Shown here: in pieces, positions 7,674-16,038 of the stretch
How positions within the stretch are numbered: the stretch's first letter is position 1
Layout of the letters: each line of letters begins with the position of its first letter
DNA from: Terriglobia bacterium
GTDB taxonomy: Bacteria; Acidobacteriota; Terriglobia; Terriglobales; Acidobacteriaceae
DNA: 41,936 nt
Direction: 5' to 3'
Assembly: GCA_020073395.1 (NCBI GenBank)
Contig: JAIQFF010000025.1
Span: 1 to 41,936, forward strand
The notes under the pieces: model-generated
What the model saw: the letters and a program-made list of their open reading frames with translations, nothing else
Database searches by the model: none
Told to the model about the DNA's origin: nothing
Position numbers and translations under genes: made by a program

Positions 7674-8084
7674 ATGCCATCAGGCACGCAAACTGCTCCG
7701 GTCTCGAAGACAATGCTCTGGGTTGGACGCGTCATCAGCGCGCTGATGATCATGTTCATGCTCTTTGACGCCGGGGTAAAGATTTTGAAGTTGCCGGTCG
7801 CCATGGAGGGCACCATTCGGCTGGGCTATCCCGCGAGCGTGATTCAGCCTATGGGGATCGTCGCGCTGGTTTCTGTCCTGCTGTATGCCATTCCTCGTAC
7901 CTCGATTCTTGGCGCGATCTTGCTGACCGGGTATTTGGGCGGCGCGACCGCCACACAGGTACGCGTCCAGGACGCGTGGTTCATCTTTCCCGCCGTTCTT
8001 GGCGTATTGATCTGGGCAGGACTCTACTTGCGGGATGAACGCCTGCGCACGCTCATCCCACTGAACAGCCAAAAGGAGAAGTGA
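7674..8084 (+). CDS. DoxX-like four-helix membrane protein
   Basis: A 136-residue protein with four predicted membrane helices, at about residues 14-34 (LWVGRVISALMIMFMLFDAG), 55-75, 82-100 and 103-120, and the family-typical GYPASVIQPMGI loop after helix 1. DoxX-like proteins of this subgroup are of unknown function; some associate with thiol or quinone redox homeostasis. It follows the VOC gene by 48 bases, and its stop overlaps the alternative start region of the DUF899 gene, so the three plausibly form one transcript. Confidence 0.88.
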   Translation: MPSGTQTAPVSKTMLWVGRVISALMIMFMLFDAGVKILKLPVAMEGTIRLGYPASVIQPMGIVALVSVLLYAIPRTSILGAILLTGYLGGATATQVRVQDAWFIFPAVLGVLIWAGLYLRDERLRTLIPLNSQKEK

Positions 8085-8089
8085 TCGTG

Positions 8090-8881
8090 ATGGAGAGTAA
8101 TATTGACCACCCGAAAATTGTGTCGAGAACTGAGTGGCTGGCCGCCCGTAAGGAACTTCTGGCCCGCGAAAAGGAACTCACCCGTGCGCGTGACGCGGTG
8201 AGCGTGCAACGCCGCCGGCTGCCTTGGGTCAAAGTCGAGAAGGAGTATGTCTTTGATACGGATGACGGCAAGAAAACCCTCGCCGATTTGTTTGACGGGC
8301 GCGGCCAGTTGATTGTTTACCATTTCATGTGGCGGCGGGACATGGATGACCGATGCGTGGGATGCTCGTTCCTGGCCGACCACATCGATGGCCCCAACCT
8401 GCACCTCGCTCACCATGATGTGAGCTTTGTGGTCTGTTCCCGTGCCTCGGTCTCCGAGCTTAAGGCCTATAAAAAACGTATGGGTTGGCGCTTTAACTGG
8501 GTATCGTCGTACGCTAACGATTTCAACTACGACTATCACGTGTCGTTTACGCCGGACGATCTGGCCAAGGGCGAGGTCTTCTACAACTACACATTGACCC
8601 CGGCTTCGATCGAAGACCTCTCCGGCATCAGTGTCTTCTACAAGGACAAGAACGGCGACGTGTTCCATACCTATTCCAGTTATGCCCGGGGAAACGAGGA
8701 GGTCCTTGGTGCCTACATGTATCTGGACCTCACGCCCAAAGGCCGCAATGAAAACGGCCCCAATCACAACCTGTCGGACTGGGTGAGGCACCACGACAGA
8801 TACGGTCAGGGCGGCTACGTCGATGCTACCGGAGCGTTCGTGCGAGACGAAGCAAAACCGTGTTGTCATGCGACCGAGTGA
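8090..8881 (+). CDS. DUF899 thioredoxin-fold-like protein
   Basis: The family is DUF899, a thioredoxin-like group of unknown activity. Recognisable blocks are WLAARKELLAREKELTRARD near the N-terminus, LADLFDGRGQLIVYHFMW in the middle, and the stretch MDDRCVGCSFLADHIDG with a CxxC pair. Further on come the typical blocks FNYDYHVSF and HTYSSYARG. Three starts are possible: GTG 8081 (overlapping the DoxX stop), GTG 8087 and ATG 8090. The GGAG at 8075-8078 is too close to 8081, so 8087 or 8090 is preferred; the latter gives 263 residues. It is last in the ECF42-linked group. Confidence 0.9.
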   Translation: MESNIDHPKIVSRTEWLAARKELLAREKELTRARDAVSVQRRRLPWVKVEKEYVFDTDDGKKTLADLFDGRGQLIVYHFMWRRDMDDRCVGCSFLADHIDGPNLHLAHHDVSFVVCSRASVSELKAYKKRMGWRFNWVSSYANDFNYDYHVSFTPDDLAKGEVFYNYTLTPASIEDLSGISVFYKDKNGDVFHTYSSYARGNEEVLGAYMYLDLTPKGRNENGPNHNLSDWVRHHDRYGQGGYVDATGAFVRDEAKPCCHATE

Positions 8882-8914
8882 AGATCGGGCGAGACAAGAC
8901 GTCGGAGAATGGCG

Positions 8915-8938
8915 AACTTACGACGCCGAGGGTAAGTT
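8915..8938. promoter_or_regulatory. Inverted repeat between the DUF899 and propeller genes
   Basis: Perfect 7-bp arms AACTTAC (8915-8921) and GTAAGTT (8932-8938) with a 10-base centre, 65 bases before the propeller start. It could be an operator or a weak terminator stem; there is no U-run. Confidence 0.35.
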
Positions 8939-9003
8939 AGTGAAGACGACTCGCCACAAGCAATAATCGAGCATCTTCGGGCAACAAACATCAGGAGGAA
9001 GCA

Positions 9004-10182
9004 ATGAGTAAAGTACGAGTACTGGTGGGGACACGCAAAGGCGCGTTCGTACTGACGTCGGACGGCAAGCGCGACAAATGGGAGATCAGCGGTCCGCATT
9101 TCGCGGGCTGGGAGCTTTATCACCTCAAGGGATCGCCGGCTGATCCGAATCGGATTTACGCCTCGCAGACCAGCGGATGGTTCGGCCAAATCATCCAGCG
9201 CTCCGACGATGGCGGAAAAACCTGGCACCAGCCGGGAACGCCTCCCGGCGAGCCGACCACCGCGCCGGACGGCATGCCCAAGGGTGAGAGCAACAAGTTC
9301 GCCTACGACGCGGCCGCCGCGCCGCTGACCACGCATCAGTGGTACGACGGCACGCAGCATCCCTGGGAGTTCAAGCGGGTGTGGCATCTGGAGCCATCGC
9401 TCACCGATCCCGATACGGTTTACGCTGGCGTGGAAGACGCTGCCATCTTCCGCTCGACCGACGGCGGCCAGAACTGGAAGGAACTCCCCGGCCTGCGCGG
9501 ACACGGCACCGGCCCCAAGTGGCAGCCGGGCGCGGGCGGCATGTGTCTGCACACGCTTATTCTTGATCCCAGTAATTCGCAAAGAATGTACATCGCCATT
9601 TCAGCGGCGGGCGCCTTCCGCACCGACGACGGCGGCGCAACCTGGAAGCCGATCAACCGCGGACTGCGCTCCCAATACATCCCCGACCAGGATGCCGAGG
9701 TCGGACACTGCGTGCACCACATCGCCATGCATTCCAAGCGCCCGGATGTGCTCTTCATGCAGAAACACTGGGACGTGATGCGCTCCGACGACGCCGGCGA
9801 CAACTGGAAAGAAGTCAGCGGCAACCTGCCCACCGACTTCGGCTTCGTGATTGACGTGCACGCGCACGAGCCGGAGACGATCTATGTGGTCCCTATCACC
9901 AGCGACTCCCTGCACTACGTGCACGACGGCAAGCTGCGCGTCTTCCGCAGCCGTAGCGGCGGCAACGAATGGGAAGCTTTGACGAAGGGCCTTCCACAGA
10001 AAGACTGCTACGTAAACGTGCTGCGCGACGCCATGGCCGTGGACTCGCTGGATAAATGCGGAATTTATTTCGGCACAACCGGAGGCCAGGTGTACGCTTC
10101 CGCCGACGCAGGCGATAGCTGGAATCCGATTGTGCGGGACCTGCCGGCTGTGCTGAGCGTGGAGGTGCAGACGCTGGGGTGA
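9004..10182 (+). CDS. Asp-box (BNR/sialidase-like) beta-propeller protein
   Basis: A 392-residue protein with AGGAGG ahead of the start. At least five Asp-boxes of the S/T-x-D-x-G-x-x-W type are visible: SDDGGKTW (67-74), STDGGQNW (151-158), TDDGGATW (207-214), SDDAGDNW (261-268) and SADAGDSW (366-373). A sixth, degenerate one (SRSGGNEW) is near 316. That is one per blade of a six-bladed propeller. No signal peptide is present, so it is probably cytoplasmic, and the sialidase Arg triad is not evident. From memory, this exact subfamily (opening [12 protein letters not shown]) often neighbours a small MoaD/ThiS-like protein, as here with a toxin-antitoxin pair in between. Substrate and activity are unknown. 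Confidence 0.88.
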   Translation: MSKVRVLVGTRKGAFVLTSDGKRDKWEISGPHFAGWELYHLKGSPADPNRIYASQTSGWFGQIIQRSDDGGKTWHQPGTPPGEPTTAPDGMPKGESNKFAYDAAAAPLTTHQWYDGTQHPWEFKRVWHLEPSLTDPDTVYAGVEDAAIFRSTDGGQNWKELPGLRGHGTGPKWQPGAGGMCLHTLILDPSNSQRMYIAISAAGAFRTDDGGATWKPINRGLRSQYIPDQDAEVGHCVHHIAMHSKRPDVLFMQKHWDVMRSDDAGDNWKEVSGNLPTDFGFVIDVHAHEPETIYVVPITSDSLHYVHDGKLRVFRSRSGGNEWEALTKGLPQKDCYVNVLRDAMAVDSLDKCGIYFGTTGGQVYASADAGDSWNPIVRDLPAVLSVEVQTLG

Positions 10183-10221
10183 GGCGCTTGCAGATTAGTT
10201 GTTGTCTCCTCTTAACTGAAA

Positions 10222-10244
10222 GATATACAATAGTGATGTATATC
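10222..10244. promoter_or_regulatory. Probable VapB operator/promoter
   Basis: Perfect 7-bp arms GATATAC (10222-10228) and GTATATC (10238-10244) with a 9-base centre, 20 bases before the antitoxin start. AbrB-fold antitoxins autoregulate by binding such AT-rich palindromes. The AT-rich patch is unusual for this GC-rich sequence. Confidence 0.65.
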
Positions 10245-10263
10245 ATTATAGTTGGGAGGCATT

Positions 10264-10494
10264 ATGCAAGTCTCAAAGTGGGGCAATAGTCTGGCGGTGC
10301 GGCTGCCGGCGGAGGTGGTGGAGGCCCTCGACTTAAAAGAGGGCGACCAAATCGAAATCAGGATCGCCAACACGCGGGAATTTGAAGTGCGCCGCGATCC
10401 CGCCCGGCAGCGGGCCCTCGAGCGTTTACGGCGCCTGCGCCGTCCTTTGCCTGCTGGTTTTGTATTCGACCGGACAGAAGCCAATGCCCGCTAA
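10264..10494 (+). CDS. vapB: AbrB/MazE-fold antitoxin (VapB type)
   Basis: A 76-residue protein opening MQVSKWGNSLAVRLPAEVVE, the swapped-hairpin AbrB DNA-binding fold (residues 1-45), followed by a basic and then toxin-binding tail ([16 protein letters not shown]) that resembles other VapB tails inserting into PIN toxins. GGGAGG lies just ahead of ATG 10264; a TTG four codons upstream is within that ribosome site and is rejected. It overlaps the toxin gene by 11 bases, the standard antitoxin-first arrangement. Confidence 0.92.
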   Translation: MQVSKWGNSLAVRLPAEVVEALDLKEGDQIEIRIANTREFEVRRDPARQRALERLRRLRRPLPAGFVFDRTEANAR

Positions 10495-10888
10495 GGACTT
10501 CTTCGATACAAATGTGTTGATTTACGCGGTGGGGAAAAACGATCCTCGCGCGTCCAAAGCTGAGGCGTTGCTCGCGAGCGGCGGGATCATCAGTATCCAA
10601 TCCTTGAACGAGTTTGTCTCGGTGGCGCGTCGCAAATTAGATATGTCCTGGAACGAGGTAAAAGAGTTTGTGGATCTCATTCGCGTTTTGTGCTCCGACC
10701 CGGTTCCAATCTCGCTTGATACACACCGAGGAGCTCTGGCCATTGCAGAAAAGTACGGATACAGTATCTACGATGCACTGATAGCCTCAGCCGCTCTGGA
10801 GGCTGGCTGTAAAACGCTTCACTCCGAAGATTTGCAGGATGGACAGATAATCAATCGGCAACTAACGATTCGGAATCCATTTCGATAA
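10484..10888 (+). CDS. vapC: PIN-domain ribonuclease toxin (VapC type)
   Basis: A 134-residue PIN domain. The four acidic catalytic positions are present: D8 ([10 protein letters not shown]), E43 (SLNEFVSV), D97 ([10 protein letters not shown]) and D116 (HSEDLQDG). Such toxins cleave tRNA or rRNA when freed from the antitoxin. The start at 10484 overlaps vapB. Its last base overlaps the first base of the following ubiquitin-fold gene (TAATG), so the module is inserted flush against that gene. Confidence 0.93.
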   Translation: MPAKDFFDTNVLIYAVGKNDPRASKAEALLASGGIISIQSLNEFVSVARRKLDMSWNEVKEFVDLIRVLCSDPVPISLDTHRGALAIAEKYGYSIYDALIASAALEAGCKTLHSEDLQDGQIINRQLTIRNPFR

Positions 10889-11184
10889 TGATCCGCGTCA
10901 TTCTCCCATTCCATCTCCGAAACCTGGCGCACGTCTGCAGCGAGGTGACGCTCGAGGTCGAAGCCCCCATCACCCAGCGCTCGGTGCTGGACGCGCTCGA
11001 GGTCCGCTATCCCATGCTGCGCGGGGCCATCCGCGACCACGATACGCAACAGCGCCGACCGTTCCTCCGATTCTTCGCCTGCGAAGAAGACCTCTCCCAC
11101 AACCTACCCGACGCCCCGCTTCCCGACGCCGTCGTCTCCGGGAAGGAGCCGTTTATTGTGATTGGGGCGATTGCCGGAGGATAG
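10888..11184 (+). CDS. MoaD/ThiS-like ubiquitin-fold protein, copy A
   Basis: A 98-residue beta-grasp protein with the C-terminal Gly-Gly needed for adenylation and thiocarboxylation or conjugation in MoaD, ThiS and Ubl proteins (ending AIAGG). Recognisable features are LRNLAHV and a strand pair [19 protein letters not shown]. It is longer than MoaD (about 81) because of an insert, [16 protein letters not shown], characteristic of this subfamily. No MoaE, ThiF/MoeB or ThiG gene is nearby, so a molybdopterin or thiazole role is not supported. A near-identical copy lies 333 bases downstream. The start overlaps the vapC stop. Confidence 0.87.
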   Translation: MIRVILPFHLRNLAHVCSEVTLEVEAPITQRSVLDALEVRYPMLRGAIRDHDTQQRRPFLRFFACEEDLSHNLPDAPLPDAVVSGKEPFIVIGAIAGG

Positions 11185-11277
11185 CTGCGAGGCTTTCCTT
11201 TTGTTATCATCGTGCCCTTCGCTCGTAAGTGGAGAAGTAGGCCCCCAACCGAAAAGTATCCCTTAGAGAGGTGCTCC

Positions 11278-11517
11278 TTGTTTGACACTTCAGCCGTGGA
11301 AAAACTCAAGACTGCGATGCGTGGACCGGTGCTTTGTCCCGGCGACACCGGATATGACAGTGTCCGTGTTATTCCCAACGCAATGATTGACCGGCGTCCC
11401 ACCGTGATCGCACGCTGCGTGGGTGCCGCAGATGTCGTCGCGTCCGTGAGGTTCGCGCGCGAAAAGGACATGGTTGTCGCAGTGCGCGGGGGAGGTCACA
11501 GCGTCGCAGGAAGTACT
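11278..11517 (+). pseudogene. N-terminal fragment of an FAD-linked (BBE/FAD_binding_4) oxidase, fused in frame to the next gene
   Basis: About 80 residues match the start of berberine-bridge-type FAD oxidases: [20 protein letters not shown], then [20 protein letters not shown], then the P-loop-like FAD motif [10 protein letters not shown]. In intact proteins (about 450 residues) the flavin-binding domain continues; here it stops right after GGGHSVAG and the next codons are the start of the ubiquitin-fold copy B, with no stop codon between. A TTG at 11278 with AGAGAGG upstream is the likely start (GTG 11212 is the alternative). The fragment cannot be a working oxidase; the product, if made, would be a 178-residue chimera. 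Confidence 0.75.
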
Positions 11518-11814
11518 ATGATCCGCATCATCTTCCCCTTCCATCTCCGAAACCTGGCGCACGTCGGCAGCGAGGTGACGCTCGAGGTCGAAGCCCCCAT
11601 CACCCAGCGCTCGGTGCTGGACGCGCTCGAGGCCCGCTATCCCATGCTGCGCGGGGCCATCCGCGACCACGACACGCAACAGCGCCGCCCCTTCCTCCGC
11701 TTCTTTGCCTGTGAAGAAGACCTGTCCCACGAATCGCCCGACTCCCCACTTCCCGACGCCGTCGCGTCTGGCAAGGAGCCGTTGATTGTCATCGGGGCGA
11801 TTGCCGGCGGGTAA
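11518..11814 (+). CDS. MoaD/ThiS-like ubiquitin-fold protein, copy B
   Basis: A 98-residue paralogue of copy A: 89 of 98 residues are identical by direct alignment. Differences are scattered (for example V4I, L6F, C17G, N72E, L73S). The Gly-Gly C-terminus (AIAGG) is kept. The similarity begins exactly at the ATG and ends at the stop, so the duplication covers just the coding sequence. It can be translated either from its own ATG or as the C-terminal domain of the upstream FAD-oxidase fragment, which is in the same frame. No good ribosome site precedes ATG 11518. Confidence 0.82.
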   Translation: MIRIIFPFHLRNLAHVGSEVTLEVEAPITQRSVLDALEARYPMLRGAIRDHDTQQRRPFLRFFACEEDLSHESPDSPLPDAVASGKEPLIVIGAIAGG

Positions 11815-11841
11815 GATCTGCCTGCGTGATACCATTTTCCC

Positions 11842-12069
11842 GTGCCTCTTACCGACACGAGTCGTACCGCGCAGGCGATTCAGATCGAGATCCAACGCTC
11901 CATGTCCGGAGAGCAACGACTGCGACTCGCGGTTGAGATGAGCCTGTTTGCCCGGGAACTGAACCGGGAACGCATTCGACGAGAGCATCCGGACTGGCCT
12001 GAAACGCAGATTGATCGAGAACTTCTGAGGTTGGCATTTCTTCCTGCACCTCTGCCCGACTGGCAATGA
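11842..12069 (+). CDS. Conserved 75-residue protein paired with a nucleotidyltransferase
   Basis: GTG start at 11842, no strong ribosome site; an internal ATG at 11902 (MSGEQRLRL) is the alternative. The sequence is charged and helical, with a block (LFARELNRERIRREHP, then ELLRLAFLPAPLP) that I recognise as recurring in short proteins encoded just before nucleotidyltransferases. Its stop overlaps the next start (ATGA), so the two are co-translated. No function is known. Pairing with a MNT-like nucleotidyltransferase raises the possibility of a toxin-antitoxin or regulatory pair. Confidence 0.72.
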   Translation: MPLTDTSRTAQAIQIEIQRSMSGEQRLRLAVEMSLFARELNRERIRREHPDWPETQIDRELLRLAFLPAPLPDWQ

Positions 12070-12632
12070 GCTTCCCACGAGTTCTAAAGAAGATCACGGC
12101 GGCACTCGATCACGCCGGAGTCACCTATATGCTAACCGGCTCGTTTGCCAGCGCCTACTACGGCTCTCCCCGCTCTACTCAGGACATTGACTTTGTCATC
12201 GCCAGCACTCCAGCGCAGTTACGGGCATTTGTCGGCAGCCTACCCCACGGTGAATATTACGCAGACTTAGATGCGGCGCTAGAAGCCCAAAAACAGGAAT
12301 CCATGTTCAACATTATTGACCTGGAATCCGGTTGGAAGATTGACCTGATCATCCGCAAGTCCCGTGCGTTCAGCCAGGAAGAATTCGGACGCCGTCAACA
12401 GGTCAGCGTTCTGGAGACGGTTCTGTTTGTAGCGACGGCCGAGGATGTTGTGATTGCGAAGCTCGAATGGGCAAAACAGGCGCAATCGCGACGCCAGCTT
12501 GAGGATGCGGCCGGAATCCTGAAAATGCGACGGGATTCGCTGGATCGCGCTTACCTGGAAAAGTGGATCAGCAAGTTGGGACTGACAACAGAGTGGAACG
12601 AATCGCGAGGTATCGCCGGGATATCTGGATGA
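12066..12632 (+). CDS. MNT/DUF6036-like nucleotidyltransferase
   Basis: A 188-residue protein with the minimal polymerase-beta nucleotidyltransferase signature: the GS motif in LTGSFASAYYGSPRSTQDID (residues 23-42), metal-binding D40 and D42, and a third acidic residue D92 in WKIDLIIRK. The C-terminal half (FVATAEDVVIAKLEWAK, then QLEDAAGIL) matches the helical part of this family. Relatives include AMP-transferring antitoxins and defence components. It overlaps its neighbours by four bases on both sides, so three genes form one tightly coupled unit. Confidence 0.87.
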   Translation: MSFPRVLKKITAALDHAGVTYMLTGSFASAYYGSPRSTQDIDFVIASTPAQLRAFVGSLPHGEYYADLDAALEAQKQESMFNIIDLESGWKIDLIIRKSRAFSQEEFGRRQQVSVLETVLFVATAEDVVIAKLEWAKQAQSRRQLEDAAGILKMRRDSLDRAYLEKWISKLGLTTEWNESRGIAGISG

Positions 12633-13609
12633 GTGGAGTCATGCTGAACAACGGCCGAGGACCTGATAGAGTACGCACCCTGGTGGTTGGAGCGGGCGCG
12701 GTTGGCGGTTACTTTGGCGGCCGGTTGCTCGAGATCAATCGAGACGTTACATTCCTCGTGCGCGCCAGGCGCGCCGCCGAGCTGGCCACCCACGGTCTAA
12801 GAATTCGCAGCCGTTTCGGCGATGCCACTCTGGCCAATCCCGCTACCGTTCTTGCCGAAAGTCTCCGTGACCCCTTTGATCTGGTGCTGCTCAGTTGCAA
12901 GGCCTACGATCTCGAGAGCGCGATTACCTCGTTCGCGCCGGCGGTCGGACCAGACACCGTCATCCTACCCTTGCTCAACGGCATGCGCCACCTGGAAATT
13001 CTGAATGATCGATTCGGTCGCGAGCGCGTGATGGGAGGCCAGTGCCTGATCGCGGCCGCGCTGACCAGTGGCGAGATCATCCATCTCAATGACACCCATG
13101 AGCTCTCTTTCGGGGAACAGAATGGCGCGCTCTCGGAGCGGATAAACGCGATTGCGACTCTGATGGAGGGAGTACGATTCAAGGCGCATGCCAGCCCGGA
13201 GATCCTGCAGGAAATGTGGGAGAAGTGGGTCTTCCTCGCAACTCTGGCCGGCAGCACCTGCCTGATGCGCGCCGCCATCGGAGACATCTGCGCTTCTCCC
13301 GGCGGCACCGACTTCATCGTTGGACTGCTGGAGGAGTGCCGCTCGATTGCTGCCGCCGCGGGCTATCCCATGCGGGAGACGCAGTTGAAGCGTGCGCGTG
13401 ACATGCTGACCGCAAAGGGCGTAACCCTGACTGCCTCGATGCTTCGCGACGTGGAGCGCAATGCCCCGATCGAAGCCGACCAAATCATCGGAGATCTGCT
13501 CGGGCGTGAGAAAGAGGGCCTGTCGCAAGGCAAGCTATCGCTTCTCAGCCTTGCCTACACCCACTTGAAGGCCTACGAAGCCCGCCGAGTCCGCACACTA
13601 CCCACTTGA
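12629..13609 (+). CDS. Ketopantoate reductase-like (ApbA/PanE) oxidoreductase
   Basis: A 326-residue protein; the start at 12629 overlaps the previous stop (ATGA), and GTG/ATG choices further in are possible. The Rossmann motif VVGAGAVGGYFGGRL is at about residues 15-29, the catalytic Lys lies in LLSCKAYDLE, and the C-terminal domain has the family block MLRDVERNAPIEADQIIGDL. The enzyme class reduces 2-dehydropantoate with NADPH in pantothenate synthesis, but many paralogues act on other 2-oxo acids, and nothing nearby belongs to coenzyme A synthesis. The specific substrate is open. Confidence 0.9.
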   Translation: MSGVMLNNGRGPDRVRTLVVGAGAVGGYFGGRLLEINRDVTFLVRARRAAELATHGLRIRSRFGDATLANPATVLAESLRDPFDLVLLSCKAYDLESAITSFAPAVGPDTVILPLLNGMRHLEILNDRFGRERVMGGQCLIAAALTSGEIIHLNDTHELSFGEQNGALSERINAIATLMEGVRFKAHASPEILQEMWEKWVFLATLAGSTCLMRAAIGDICASPGGTDFIVGLLEECRSIAAAAGYPMRETQLKRARDMLTAKGVTLTASMLRDVERNAPIEADQIIGDLLGREKEGLSQGKLSLLSLAYTHLKAYEARRVRTLPT

Positions 13610-13616
13610 AGGAAGC

Positions 13617-13767
13617 GATCCCGAGGGTGCCCCGTCCAAGCTCCGCTTGGGCGGGGAGGTTCACAAAGTCTGAGTGACGCAGGACGTTCCATCACGCCAC
13701 CTTGATTGTCTCGGTTCACAGAAAAAAGCCCACCCAAGCGGAGCTTGGACGGGGCACCCTCGGGATC
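13617..13767. repeat. Inverted pair of GGTGCCCC hairpin elements between convergent genes
   Basis: The 40 bases 13617-13656 and 13728-13767 are reverse complements at 38 of 40 positions, separated by 71 bases. Each arm is itself a hairpin (CCCCGTCCAAGC paired with GCTTGGGCGGGG). It lies exactly in the gap between the convergent ApbA-like and molybdenum hydroxylase genes, with the right arm ending three bases before the latter's stop codon, so it may serve as a bidirectional terminator. It belongs to the same family as the elements near 1348. Confidence 0.85.
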
Positions 13768-13770
13768 AAT

Positions 13771-16038
13771 CTATGCGTTGGCGGTGCTGGACAACGGCAA
13801 TTCGCGAATGCGTTTTCCGGTGGCGGCGAATATCGCGTTGCAGACCGCGGGGGCGAACGGCGGAACTCCGGGTTCACCAACTCCCGCCGGTGGCGCGTCA
13901 CTGTCCACGATGTGGACCGTGGTTTTGTACGGGCCTTCATTGATGCGGGCCACGGGGTAGTCATTGAAATTTGACTGCTCGATTACGCCATTCTTTGCCG
14001 TAATCGACCCACTCCGCACGATGCTGGTGCCGAACACCGCTGCACCTTCGAACTGGGCCCGGGTGGCCTCGGGATTCACCACGATGCCGGCGTCCACGGC
14101 GGTGTGCACGGATGGAATCTTCACTTCACCCTTATCGTCCACTTCCACTTCGACAACCGTCGCCACGTAGGTCAGAAAGCTGCGGTGCACGGCGATGCCC
14201 ATCCCGGAGCCCTTGCCTGGTGTTCTCTTGCCCCACCCGGATTTTTCCGCAGCCAGTTCAACCACTCGCCGCATCCGGGCTGTATCCAGGGGATAGTCCT
14301 TGGTCGATGCGCCGTAATTGTCGTACTCTGGCGCTGAAGCCTTGACGTCCACAATCCGCGCGGGTCCGATCAGCTCGAGCAGGTATTCGACCGAGTCCCG
14401 TCCTGAAGCATGCGCGAGCTCGTTGGCGAAGGACTGCGCTGCGAAGGCGTGATAAATATTCGCCACTGACCGGAACCATCCGATACGGACATGGTTTTCC
14501 GCCGGCCCATTCTCGGCACGATGATTGGGAATGTCGAAGGGCAAGTCTGTCCACCCCAGTCCCAATTCGCCCGCGTCGCCATATGTGGTATTCAAGGCGA
14601 ACGTGGAACCGATCGGTGGATACACCGACCTTTGCAGCCAGGCTGTGGGCTTTCCCTTTTCGTCCAGCGCAGCCTTGATGTACATGGCAGCCACCGCGTG
14701 ATAGTAGCCAAACTTGATGTCATCCTCGCGGCTCCACACTACCTTGACCGGCTTGCCCACGGCTTTCGACAGGATCGCAGCCTCAGCCGCGTAGTCCGGC
14801 TTCGACTTGCGCCCGAAGCCCCCTCCCAGCAAGGGCACGTGGCAAATCACGTTTTCCTTGGGGATGCCAAGTTCTTCGGCGACGGTTGATTGCACTGCCT
14901 GCGGGCTCTGCGTGGGAGCCCAGATCGTAACTTTGCCGTCGCGGAAATCGGCCAAGGCCACGGGTGGTTCCATGGTGGCGTGGGCCAGGTGCGGTATGTA
15001 GTACTCGGCTTCCATGATCTTTCCACCCTGGGCAAACACCGCATCCACATCGCCGATATTGCGCGCCACCTTCCCCGGTTTTCGGGCTGTTTCCTGTAAC
15101 TCCTTCTTATATTGATCCGAGTTGTAGCCGGCATTTGCGCCGTTGTCCCAAGCCACATTCAGCTTCTTACGTCCCTGGAATGCGGCCCAGGTGTTGTCGG
15201 CGATGACCGCCACGCCGCCCAGGGGTTGAAAACGATGGGGGGGAGTAAAAGGTTTGATCGGAATAGTCTGCTTGACTCCCTTGACTTGCAGTGGCGCCTT
15301 CTCGTCATAAGACTTGACCTTGCCGCCCAGCACCGGAGGGTGTTCAACCGAGGCATAGACCATGCCTTCGAGGCGAGCGTCCATGCCATACCCGGCCTTG
15401 CCGGCGCAAATCTCAGCCAGGTCGTAGCTGGGCGCCCCTTTGCCCATATATCGCCAGGCACTCTTCGGCTTGAATTGCAGTTCTTCTTTTTTAGGAACCG
15501 GCAGTTTCGCGGCGGCCGAGGCCAATTCTCCATAGCCCGCCTTACGCTTGCTAGCCCGGTGCACGATCACGTGTAAATCGGATTCGCACTCCGAGACCGG
15601 CACTCCCCACTTCTGGGCTGCGGCCCGAGTCAGCATCAGGCGCGCGGTGGCTCCGGCTTCGCGCATCACCACAAATCCGTCGCGCACCGAATGCGATCCG
15701 TCGGTGTCCTGATCTCCGTATCGTGGGTCACCGATCGCCTGCTCCAGCTTCACCCGCTTCCAGTCCGCATCCAGTTCATCCGCCAAGATGAGCGGGACGG
15801 AAGTGCGGCTGGTGGTACCCATTTCCGAGCGGTGCGCTACCAGATAGACGGTTCCATCCGTGTCGATGCCCACATAGACGCTGGGGTGCAGCACGGCGTG
15901 GTCAGCGTGTGAACCCGCTGAGGTCTCGGCTGCCCACAGGAGATCCGGAATCAGGCGAACACTCAAGACCAGGGCTCCGGTAGAAACTATTCCTTGCAGA
16001 AAACCGCGCCGGCTTACGTTCAGAATGTTGTCGCTCAT
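13771..16038 (-). CDS. Molybdenum hydroxylase large subunit (isoquinoline 1-oxidoreductase/aldehyde oxidase type), TAT-exported
   Basis: A 755-residue molybdopterin-binding subunit of the xanthine oxidase family. The N-terminus carries a twin-arginine signal ([18 protein letters not shown]), so the enzyme acts in the periplasm. The molybdenum-site loops are present: [10 protein letters not shown] at about residue 400 and the catalytic glutamate E722 in [14 protein letters not shown]. Enzymes of the IorB group hydroxylate N-heterocycles or oxidise aldehydes with water as oxygen donor. Its start overlaps the stop of the 2Fe-2S subunit by four bases. No FAD subunit is present, as normal for IorAB types, but the usual membrane cytochrome c partner is also not adjacent. 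Confidence 0.94.
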   Translation of the reverse strand: MSDNILNVSRRGFLQGIVSTGALVLSVRLIPDLLWAAETSAGSHADHAVLHPSVYVGIDTDGTVYLVAHRSEMGTTSRTSVPLILADELDADWKRVKLEQAIGDPRYGDQDTDGSHSVRDGFVVMREAGATARLMLTRAAAQKWGVPVSECESDLHVIVHRASKRKAGYGELASAAAKLPVPKKEELQFKPKSAWRYMGKGAPSYDLAEICAGKAGYGMDARLEGMVYASVEHPPVLGGKVKSYDEKAPLQVKGVKQTIPIKPFTPPHRFQPLGGVAVIADNTWAAFQGRKKLNVAWDNGANAGYNSDQYKKELQETARKPGKVARNIGDVDAVFAQGGKIMEAEYYIPHLAHATMEPPVALADFRDGKVTIWAPTQSPQAVQSTVAEELGIPKENVICHVPLLGGGFGRKSKPDYAAEAAILSKAVGKPVKVVWSREDDIKFGYYHAVAAMYIKAALDEKGKPTAWLQRSVYPPIGSTFALNTTYGDAGELGLGWTDLPFDIPNHRAENGPAENHVRIGWFRSVANIYHAFAAQSFANELAHASGRDSVEYLLELIGPARIVDVKASAPEYDNYGASTKDYPLDTARMRRVVELAAEKSGWGKRTPGKGSGMGIAVHRSFLTYVATVVEVEVDDKGEVKIPSVHTAVDAGIVVNPEATRAQFEGAAVFGTSIVRSGSITAKNGVIEQSNFNDYPVARINEGPYKTTVHIVDSDAPPAGVGEPGVPPFAPAVCNAIFAATGKRIRELPLSSTANA

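Noticed and set aside
8024..8869. Long open frame on the minus strand opposite the DUF899 gene
   Set aside because: It is the antisense of a clear DUF899 protein; composition is typical of a shadow frame in GC-rich DNA and it has no ribosome site.
10888..11814. Reading the ubiquitin-fold proteins as molybdopterin synthase small subunits
   Set aside because: They are longer than MoaD, carry a subfamily-specific insert, and no MoaE or other molybdopterin gene is adjacent. Only the fold is supported.
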